A model generated the notes under the pieces. That model did no database searches. It saw nothing but the letters and a program-made list of their open reading frames with translations, and was not told where the DNA came from. 64,000 nt of DNA, taken from assembly GCA_000828975.1 (NCBI GenBank), contig AP014683.1:3181700-3245699 (forward strand), given 5' to 3'. Positions within the stretch are counted from its first letter, which is position 1, and every line of letters starts with the position of its first letter. This stretch comes from Burkholderiales bacterium GJ-E10 (GTDB taxonomy: Bacteria > Pseudomonadota > Gammaproteobacteria > Burkholderiales > Burkholderiaceae_F). Both the position numbers and the translations under genes were made by a program. Below are positions 55,474 through 61,853 of the stretch, piece by piece.

Positions 55474-57001
55474 CGGTGGGCTTCCAGTTGAAGGGCAGCA
55501 ACTCGTGCAGACGGTCGATGCGATGACCGTCGATGCGCTGCAGCACGTCGCGAAGGTATGCGTAGGGTTCCACACCCGCAAGTTTGCACGATTCGATGAG
55601 GCTGAAGGCAACCGCTGCGGCGTGTCCTCCGCGCTCGGATGCTGCGAAGAGCCATGCCTTTCTGCCTACGGCGACCGGGCGAATCGTTCGCTCGACCAAG
55701 TTGGAGTCCGGCGAAACGGTGCCGTCCGTGGTGAAGCGCATGAGCGCCGCCCAGTTCGAGAGCGTGTACGCGAACGCTTTGCCAAGGGGAGATCGCGGCA
55801 ACAGGCTCGGCTGGTGGTGGCACAACCACGCATAGAACTTCTCCAGCAGCGCAACGGTGTGCTTCTTTCTTGCCGCAAGCCGCTGGTCTGGCGTGGCGTC
55901 CTTGTACTCGGAGTCGACGAGATAGATGCCGCGGATGAACGACAGGGCCTCGCTGGCCAGAGGCGATGCTCCCGGCTGCGACGCAACCTCGAAGTAGCGC
56001 CTTCGCACATGCGCCCAGCATAGGCAATGCTTCGCCAACCCCGTGGCAAAGGTTGGGTGATAACCGTTGTAGTCGTCGGCTTGCACAAAGCCGCGGTACC
56101 CCTTCAGGAACCGGGTTGGGTGGATCGCCTCCCGGGTTTCGGTGAACTCGAAGTACGCCGCCTTGGGGTAGGCGATCCAGTTTCCCTGGGGATCTTGTCT
56201 CGCACCGCTGCTGACGTACACCCAGAGCCTTGCGGTGCGCGATCTTCGTCGACCCTCCTCGACGAGCTTCAGTGTCGTGTCGTCGGCAAACATCCCGGGG
56301 GCGCCCAGAACGTGCGCCTTGAACGCGGGCATCAAGACGGCGAGCTTCTCCGTGCTTGCCAGGGTCCAGTCGTCGAGCGTCGTGCGCGCCAGATCGACTC
56401 CGTACCGGGCGAAGATCTTCTCCTGGCGGGCGAGCGGAATTCCGTCGCAGTACTTGGACACCAGTACGTGCGCGAGCATCCCGGCGCTGGCGTTGCTCTT
56501 GGGCAGCGGCGAAGGTTGCGCATCGGCCACGACGATCGAAGTAATTCCGTCCTTGGTGCAGCGATACTTCGCCCGCGCGTGGTCGATCACGAATACCTTC
56601 TGCGGAATGACGTCGAGCGTGGAGCTGACGACTTCGCCGATGAGCACGATCCGGTCGAATCCGGCCTTCTGATCGTCCGTGAGGTCATATTCCTTGCGGA
56701 CCCGCGGCAGGTGTGCCGGAAGCGCTGGACGTCCGCGACGCTTGCGCTCGTGCGCGGCAACCGTCGTCGTCGGGAGCTTCGGCGGCGCCGGGGGAATGGG
56801 AAGATCCTCGGTGAAGAGCAGCGCCTGGCCTGCGAAGCGCTCCGAGCGCGACCCGAAGGTCATCTGCTTCATCTTCGCGAGCTGGGCGCACAGCGACTCG
56901 AGCACTGCGGAGAACTGTTTGCGCTGCTCGGCGATCACTTCGAGCAGCGCATCGACATCACGAGGAAGAGATTCGATGTCGAGGGCGGCGATCGAGTGCA
57001 T
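55454..57001 (-). CDS. IS66 transposase TnpC
   Basis: The 515-residue DDE transposase of IS66: N-terminal coiled coil (VDALLEVIAEQRKQFSAVLESL), zinc-finger-like region, then the catalytic residues in MFADDTTLKLVEEG, GFVQADDYNGYHP and DSNLVERTIRPVAVGRKAWLF. The ATG at 57001 lies within one arm of a 10-base inverted repeat. The frame is complete. Confidence 0.92.
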   Translation of the reverse strand: MHSIAALDIESLPRDVDALLEVIAEQRKQFSAVLESLCAQLAKMKQMTFGSRSERFAGQALLFTEDLPIPPAPPKLPTTTVAAHERKRRGRPALPAHLPRVRKEYDLTDDQKAGFDRIVLIGEVVSSTLDVIPQKVFVIDHARAKYRCTKDGITSIVVADAQPSPLPKSNASAGMLAHVLVSKYCDGIPLARQEKIFARYGVDLARTTLDDWTLASTEKLAVLMPAFKAHVLGAPGMFADDTTLKLVEEGRRRSRTARLWVYVSSGARQDPQGNWIAYPKAAYFEFTETREAIHPTRFLKGYRGFVQADDYNGYHPTFATGLAKHCLCWAHVRRRYFEVASQPGASPLASEALSFIRGIYLVDSEYKDATPDQRLAARKKHTVALLEKFYAWLCHHQPSLLPRSPLGKAFAYTLSNWAALMRFTTDGTVSPDSNLVERTIRPVAVGRKAWLFAASERGGHAAAVAFSLIESCKLAGVEPYAYLRDVLQRIDGHRIDRLHELLPFNWKPTGDCNPV

Positions 57002-57022
57002 GCATCCAAAACGGATGCATGC
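56998..57022. promoter_or_regulatory. hairpin over the tnpC start codon
   Basis: GCATGCATCC and GGATGCATGC with a five-base loop form a perfect 10-base stem. In the minus-strand transcript the tnpC ATG falls in its 3' arm, so folding would hide the start codon and limit TnpC synthesis until ribosomes on tnpB arrive or open it. Confidence 0.45.
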
Positions 57023-57062
57023 CGCGCCACGTTGACAGCGCAACCGCGATCAACGAGAAAAA

Positions 57063-57410
57063 CTACGCGACGCGCGATGCGTTCACGTGTGCGATGCGCT
57101 TTGCGCGCGAGAGGTCGATTCCCTCGAGAAACGCCATGAGTTCAGCCATCGACAAACCACGCGAGGCCAGCATGTGCGGTGCCGGAAACCGCCCCCGTTC
57201 CAGGCGCTTGTAGAGCATCACGAAACCGGTGCTGTGCCACCACAGCATCTTGACCTTGTCTCGGCGGCTTCCGATAAAGACGAACACATGGCCGCTGAAG
57301 GCGGAGTGCGAAAACGCATCCGTCACCAGGCGCAGAAGACCATCGACCCCGCGGCGCATATCCACCACGTCGCGGTATACGAACGCTTGTACCGCGGGCG
57401 ACAGAATCAT
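57063..57410 (-). CDS. IS66 accessory protein TnpB
   Basis: 115 residues (MILSPAVQAFVYRDVVDMRR ... FVFIGSRRDKVKMLWWHSTGFVMLYKRLE), the IS66 Orf2 family required for transposition. The ATG at 57410 overlaps the tnpA stop as ATGA. A longer open frame upstream is spurious, since it overlaps tnpA. Confidence 0.9.
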   Translation of the reverse strand: MILSPAVQAFVYRDVVDMRRGVDGLLRLVTDAFSHSAFSGHVFVFIGSRRDKVKMLWWHSTGFVMLYKRLERGRFPAPHMLASRGLSMAELMAFLEGIDLSRAKRIAHVNASRVA

Positions 57411-57775
57411 GCCGGCGTCGCAATGCGCGCAAGGATCGAATCGACGATTCTGCCCGCTGCGGCACCCGAGACGCGAATCCGCATCGCACCGACGTTCAAC
57501 TCGACCGATACGGATTCCGTAGGTTGCGGTGCGCTCTCGCGGATGGGTAATGGCAAGAACCCCTTGCCCGCCGGGGTTCGATTCCCCTTCGTCGGCGCCG
57601 CACCCAGGCGCTTGCGCCATTTGCCGAAACTGCTGCGGGGTACGCCGCGTTGCGCGCAAAACGCCGATACCGTCTGCCCAGACGCACGCTGCTCCGCGAT
57701 CAACCCATTCCAGGTTTCCTCATCGCGCCGCGCACGCTTGCGGGTCCACCCAAGATCAACCGATTCCGACTCCAC
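57407..57775 (-). CDS. IS66 accessory protein TnpA
   Basis: 122 residues with a helix-turn-helix N terminus (WNGLIAEQRASGQTVSAFCAQRGVPRSSFGKWRKRLG, about 22-58) and the basic-to-hydrophobic C terminus of IS66 Orf1. It is the first gene of the element. Confidence 0.88.
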   Translation of the reverse strand: MESESVDLGWTRKRARRDEETWNGLIAEQRASGQTVSAFCAQRGVPRSSFGKWRKRLGAAPTKGNRTPAGKGFLPLPIRESAPQPTESVSVELNVGAMRIRVSGAAAGRIVDSILARIATPA

Positions 57776-57852
57776 CGTCCGTCTCCCGAAAAAGACGGAA
57801 CGATGCCCGCGTCAACCGCCGTTGCCTATGCGGTCGATTCCCGGACAGTTAC

Positions 57853-58891
57853 GTAGCTCCCTCTCTCACCCCGGAAGCCTACAATCCTCTCGCTGAACTT
57901 GGGTCACTTGTGGAAGGTTGTAGCTCCCTCTCTCACCCCGGAAGCCTACAATCCAGGATCCCGCATTTGTGAGCACACCGGATGTTGTAGCTCCCTCTCT
58001 CACCCCGGAAGCCTACAATCTGCGGCTACTGTACGGGATCTGCGAGCACTGTTGTAGCTCCCTCTCTCACCCCGGAAGCCTACAATCTTTGCCATATCTG
58101 ACCGCCGCATTCGAAGGGTTGTAGCTCCCTCTCTCACCCCGGAAGCCTACAATCAATCACCCTCGGCGGACCAATAGGAGACTGGTTGTAGCTCCCTCTC
58201 TCACCCCGGAAGCCTACAATCCGGAACTCCCGGAATTGCAACCGGAGAGACGTTGTAGCTCCCTCTCTCACCCCGGAAGCCTACAATCTGTCCATATACC
58301 CACCACGACGGCCCTGCAGTTGTAGCTCCCTCTCTCACCCCGGAAGCCTACAATCCGTTAGCCGAAACACTTGCAGAAATGCCGCGTTGTAGCTCCCTCT
58401 CTCACCCCGGAAGCCTACAATCGGCTTGATCGTGATGTATGGCTTGATCTGGGTTGTAGCTCCCTCTCTCACCCCGGAAGCCTACAATCTGGATCGTTTT
58501 TCGGTCGCGCCGATCCACGGTTGTAGCTCCCTCTCTCACCCCGGAAGCCTACAATCAAAACGGGCGAATACCGTTGCCTCAAAAAGGTTGTAGCTCCCTC
58601 TCTCACCCCGGAAGCCTACAATCATACCCGCGCGTTGCCGTACACCTGCGCATGTTGTAGCTCCCTCTCTCACCCCGGAAGCCTACAATCCCATCAGGTA
58701 TCATCTCTCCGTCTCGTCTCGTTGTAGCTCCCTCTCTCACCCCGGAAGCCTACAATCTCGTCGGCGTCAAGTACGACTGTGTGATCGGTTGTAGCTCCCT
58801 CTCTCACCCCGGAAGCCTACAATCAACCCCATTTCAACTTGGCCGCCCGGAAGCGTTGTAGCTCCCTCTCTCACCCCGGAAGCCTACAATC
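57853..58891 (+). CRISPR. type II-C CRISPR array, main segment (rest of repeat 3, repeats 4-18)
   Basis: Repeat 3 resumes at 57853 (GTAGCTCCC...) and 15 complete repeats follow at exact 67-base steps from 57917 to 58855, the last ending at 58890. All copies look identical, including the final one, so no decayed end copy marks the old side. With the upstream segment the array has 18 repeats and 17 spacers. Each repeat ends in TACAAT, a possible -10 box, as in Neisseria, where every repeat starts its own crRNA. Transcription is inferred on the plus strand, towards the cas genes. Confidence 0.97.
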
Positions 58892-58903
58892 TGACTGTCG
58901 GGA

Positions 58904-58935
58904 AAACAGCGCCCCGCCTTGCCGGGGCGCTGTTT
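58904..58935. terminator. bidirectional terminator between array and cas operon
   Basis: A 13-base perfect stem (AAACAGCGCCCCG with CGGGGCGCTGTTT, loop of six) 13 bases after the last repeat. On the minus strand it is followed by TTTT and lies 19 bases after the original cas2 stop; on the plus strand it ends in GTTT and a T-run follows 10 bases later. It can end both convergent transcripts. Confidence 0.75.
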
Positions 58936-58953
58936 CGGTCTCGGATTTTTTGG

Positions 58954-59071
58954 TCAAAATAGAAGCATCTGGGTGGCCGGGACCGTTTTTTCCTGAAAAA
59001 GCGGAAGCCCCACCAGCAGGCGCATGCCGGCGTATTGTTTTTCCGTGACCGTCATGCAACGTACCGACCCC
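58954..59071 (-). pseudogene. cas2: cas2, C-terminal part (split by IS3-type element)
   Basis: Reading leftwards from the element: VRCMTVTEKQYAGMRLLVGL then PLFQEKTVPATQMLLF and a stop at 58954-58956. This is the normal Cas2 C terminus of type II-C systems (TEKQ...LLVG...). It continues the 60711-60950 fragment when one copy of the 7-base duplication is kept, giving a 110-residue Cas2. Separated from its start, it should not be translated as part of Cas2. Confidence 0.85.
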
Positions 59072-59136
59072 CCTGCGTCAGAATAGTTGTCGCCCGGATA
59101 GGTTTTTGGAATCCGGGGGCGCTATGAGGACGAGAA

Positions 59137-59610
59137 GTGGCGAAATACGGACAGGCATTCAAGGACAAGATGGTGGCGCGGATGCTGCCGCCGGAGAACA
59201 CACCAATTGAGGTTCTCGCGCAGGAGGCACGGGTGAGCGTCGGGACGCTGGAGCGTTGGCGCAGTGAATCGCTGTCCAGACCCGCTCGCGAGCGGGTCTG
59301 GACAGCGGCGGCGCGGCTGGAGGCGGTGCTGACGACGGCCGCGCTGGACGAGGCGTCGCGTAACGCCTGGTGTCGGCAAAACGGCGTGTACCCGCAGGAA
59401 CTTGCCGCCTGGCGGGAGGCGGCCACGCAGGCGTTGGCCGATCCGGAGGATATGCGCGCGACGCCGCAACAGACGCGAGCGGACCGGCGCCGGATCAAGG
59501 AGTTGGAACGGGAAGTCCGGCGCAAGGACAAGGCGCTGGCGGAGACGACGGCGTTGCTGGTGCTCTCAAAAAAACTCGAGGCGATCTTCCACAAGGGCGA
59601 GGACGAATGA
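59137..59610 (+). CDS. IS3-type transposase OrfA
   Basis: 157 residues with a GTG start: N-terminal helix-turn-helix (TPIEVLAQEARVSVGTLERW, about 22-41) and a C-terminal leucine-zipper-like coiled coil (RIKELEREVRRKDKALAETTALLVLSKKLEAI). A perfect 38-base palindrome sits within it. AAAAAAA at 59568-59574 (codons TCA AAA AAA) allows a -1 shift into orfB, the usual way IS3 makes its fused transposase. Confidence 0.85.
   Translation: MAKYGQAFKDKMVARMLPPENTPIEVLAQEARVSVGTLERWRSESLSRPARERVWTAAARLEAVLTTAALDEASRNAWCRQNGVYPQELAAWREAATQALADPEDMRATPQQTRADRRRIKELEREVRRKDKALAETTALLVLSKKLEAIFHKGEDE
59270..59307. repeat. 38-base perfect palindrome inside orfA
   Basis: CGCTGTCCAGACCCGCTCG followed directly by its reverse complement, with no loop. 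It is translated as part of OrfA (LSRPARERVWTAAARLE). Such long uninterrupted palindromes are unusual in coding DNA and could form a cruciform or a strong RNA hairpin. Confidence 0.8.
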
Positions 59611-60698
59611 TCGGACTGGAAGATCGCCGAATGATTGCCCGAAACGTGGAAGAGGCGCACGGCGCCGGCGCACGGCTGCGTCTGGCCTGCGAGACCGCCG
59701 GAATCGATTTGCGCACCCTGCAACGCTGGAAGGTCCAGGACGGGCTGCAAACGGGTGATCGGCGCCCGCAGGCAGTCCGCCCCGAACCGGCGCATGCGCT
59801 CAGCGCACAGGAACGCGAGGCGGTCCTGGCGACCGCCAACGAACCGCGCTTTGCCGACATGCCGCCAGCGCGGATCGTGCCGGCCCTGGCCGACGAAGGA
59901 ACGTACCTCGCCAGCGAATCGACCTTCTGCCGGCTGCTTCGGGCGCAAGGGCAGAACGCCCATCGCGGGCGATCCAAGCCTCCGCAGGCGAGCCGTGCGC
60001 CGAGCACGCACATCGCCACGGCACCGCGCGAGGTATGGTGCTGGGACATGACCTACTTGCCCGCGAAGGTGGCCGGCATGTGGTTCTACCTGTACCTGAT
60101 CATGGATCTTTACAGCCGCAAGATCATCGCCTGGGAGGTGCACGACACCGACGACGCCGATCATGCCGCCAAGGTGGTCCAGCGCGCGGCCTTGGCCGAG
60201 GGGATCGCCGCAAACGAGCAACGACCGGTCCTGCACGGCGACAACGGCTCCACGCTCAAGGCCACGACGGTGCTGGCGATGCTGCACTGGCTGGGCGTCA
60301 AGCCCTCGTACTCGCGCCCGCGGGTGAGCGACGACAACGCATTCGTCGAGTCCTTGTTCCGCACGGCAAAGTACCGACCGGAATTCCCGACTGGCGGCTT
60401 CCAGGACCTCGATGCCGCACGCCAGTGGGCGGCGCGATTCGTGCACTGGTACAACAACGAACACCGGCACAGCGGGATTCGGTACGTCACCCCGGCGCAG
60501 CGACATGCCGGTCAGGACGTCGAGATCCTCGCGGCGAGACACGATCTTTACCTGCAAGCTCGCAGCCGCAACCCGGCACGTTGGTCGCGCCACACGCGCG
60601 ACTGGACGCCGGCCGGGGCCGTCGCCCTGAACCCAGAGCGCGACTCCATCGTTGCCCAGGCCGGAATCAGGGTTCATAAACAGGTTCACGTTGTATGA
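59607..60698 (+). CDS. IS3-type transposase OrfB
   Basis: 363 residues with the rve core: Asp in EVWCWDMTYLPAK, Asp in VLHGDNGSTLKA and Glu in DNAFVESLFRTAKYRPEFP, plus HWYNNEHRHSGIRYVTPAQRH. Its own ATG overlaps the orfA stop (ATGA); the frame is also open upstream from 59370, which lets a -1 frameshift in orfA make an OrfAB fusion. Intact. Confidence 0.9.
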   Translation: MIGLEDRRMIARNVEEAHGAGARLRLACETAGIDLRTLQRWKVQDGLQTGDRRPQAVRPEPAHALSAQEREAVLATANEPRFADMPPARIVPALADEGTYLASESTFCRLLRAQGQNAHRGRSKPPQASRAPSTHIATAPREVWCWDMTYLPAKVAGMWFYLYLIMDLYSRKIIAWEVHDTDDADHAAKVVQRAALAEGIAANEQRPVLHGDNGSTLKATTVLAMLHWLGVKPSYSRPRVSDDNAFVESLFRTAKYRPEFPTGGFQDLDAARQWAARFVHWYNNEHRHSGIRYVTPAQRHAGQDVEILAARHDLYLQARSRNPARWSRHTRDWTPAGAVALNPERDSIVAQAGIRVHKQVHVV

Positions 60699-60710
60699 CC
60701 GAGGCGACAA

Positions 60711-60950
60711 CTACCTTGACGCGCGCCGCGACCCCTCCGGCGGCAGATTGTCGGAAAGGCGCGTCATGTGCTTGGTTTCCGCATCCCTGCCATTGATGAT
60801 CCGGCCGTATACCGACCACTGGATCATGTCGTAGCCATCGTTGAGCAGAAACTTGCGGAATTGCACATAGGCCCGCTTTTCGGCCTTGGTCACCATCGGC
60901 AGATCGAAGAAGACGAGCAATCGCATGTATCGCCTCGTCTCGATTCCCAC
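60711..60950 (-). pseudogene. cas2: cas2, N-terminal part with a foreign C terminus
   Basis: 79 codons: MGIETRRYMRLLVFFDLPMV ... SVYGRIINGRD ... LPPEGS is Cas2 (first 74 residues, with the N-terminal strand and Asp of the ferredoxin fold), but the last five residues (RRASR) and the stop come from the inserted element. The missing 36 residues are at 58954-59071. Cas2 needs its C-terminal strand to dimerise and to bind Cas1, so acquisition is probably lost. It follows cas1 without a gap; the start may instead be the ATG at residue 9. Confidence 0.88.
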
Positions 60951-61853
60951 TCAATACTCCAGGCGATGCGGCTGCAAGCCGATCAGGGCGGGCAGGTCCA
61001 GGTCTTTCGCATCCTTCTCATAGACGCGCACGAGACTTTCCACGGCGTATTCAATCGCGGAGAGAACGGACATTCTGCCTTGCGGCATGCCGACATCGGT
61101 GTTGAGCAACGCCACGAGGGCTTGTTTGTCTCCGGGGATCAAATCGCCTTCGGTCGATGCGGGATTCTTCATGACGTACAAATCGACCAGTGGCCGGAAC
61201 GGTTCGATCAGATCATCGGCGAGATTGAAGGAGTTTTGTTCGCTGTCGTGGAAGAGTCCGATCGTCGGATGGAGTCCGTGCGCCACCAACCCCCGCGCGA
61301 TCGCACCACGCAGGACCGCATACCCGTAATCGAGCGCCGCGTTGTTCCAGCACTCCTTGGCCCGATGGAAATCTTGCCCGAATAATTGAGCGAAATAAAA
61401 TGCTGCCGCTTGCGCCTCGAGGTTTTCCGGATCGCCGGAGCGAACGCGGCGGGCGTAGGATTGAAGGCGGTCGACTCCATCCCTGCCGCAAAATTCTAGG
61501 CAAGACGCTTGATTTTCGATCTTCCGCCGAATGATGCTCGCCCAGACTTGCTTTGCTGTCGGCCGTGCCACATCGAGTTGGCGCCGCATCATGCGTGTGG
61601 TACGCGAGTGGGAAAGAAACGGTAGGAATACGCCTGCGGGTTGATGGTTCTGCCCGGTCGCATACAGGCCGATTCCGTACTCCGCGCAGGCGGAGAGAAC
61701 CGGATGGGTGATCGTGATCTCACGATGGTTTAGGACGATAACCGCGATGTCCTCGAACGGTACGAAGGCAGTGTCATCCTGTTCGATGGCAAGCGAGTAA
61801 TGCTCCCGCCGCAGCTTTGCGGGGCGAGAGATCATGACGCTACGCCAGACCAC
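60951..61853 (-). CDS. cas1: Cas1 integrase, type II-C
   Basis: A 300-residue Cas1 that inserts new spacers with Cas2. The N-terminal beta domain is followed by the catalytic helical domain: Glu 146 in ENLEAQAAAFYF, His about 202 in TIGLFHDSEQ and Asp about 214 in LADDLIEPFRPLVD. All three metal ligands are present. It overlaps the cas9 stop by 14 bases. It is intact, but its partner gene cas2 is broken. Confidence 0.95.
   Translation of the reverse strand: MVWRSVMISRPAKLRREHYSLAIEQDDTAFVPFEDIAVIVLNHREITITHPVLSACAEYGIGLYATGQNHQPAGVFLPFLSHSRTTRMMRRQLDVARPTAKQVWASIIRRKIENQASCLEFCGRDGVDRLQSYARRVRSGDPENLEAQAAAFYFAQLFGQDFHRAKECWNNAALDYGYAVLRGAIARGLVAHGLHPTIGLFHDSEQNSFNLADDLIEPFRPLVDLYVMKNPASTEGDLIPGDKQALVALLNTDVGMPQGRMSVLSAIEYAVESLVRVYEKDAKDLDLPALIGLQPHRLEY

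Larger units (their letters stand above)
54890..57852 (-). mobile_element. IS66-family element inserted in CRISPR repeat 3
   Basis: 2,963 bases with 18-base perfect inverted ends starting GTAACTGTCCGGGAATCG (54890-54907 and 57835-57852). The 8-base target duplication GTAGCTCC (54882-54889 and 57853-57860) is part of the CRISPR repeat. It carries tnpA, tnpB, tnpC and one extra gene, all on the minus strand. Eight-base duplications and the tnpABC set define IS66. Confidence 0.95.
59072..60728 (+). mobile_element. IS3-family element inserted in cas2
   Basis: About 1,657 bases between two copies of CGACCCC (59065-59071 and 60729-60735). Inverted ends GCGTCAGAATAGTTGTCGCC (59075-59094) and GCGTCAAGGTAGTTGTCGCC (complement, 60703-60722) match at 17 of 20 positions but sit 3 and 6 bases inside the duplication, so the exact ends are uncertain. 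It carries orfA and orfB with a frameshift site between. Its right end supplies the new C terminus and stop of the truncated cas2. Confidence 0.85.

Noticed and set aside
58891-58953. The hairpin after the last repeat as a tracrRNA tail
   Set aside because: No anti-repeat lies next to it, and it is placed exactly where a terminator for the convergent array and cas transcripts is expected.
58839-59059. Short frames through the end of the array and the cas2 C-terminal fragment
   Set aside because: They translate the CRISPR repeat (SLSHPGSLQS-like) or the wrong frame of cas2.
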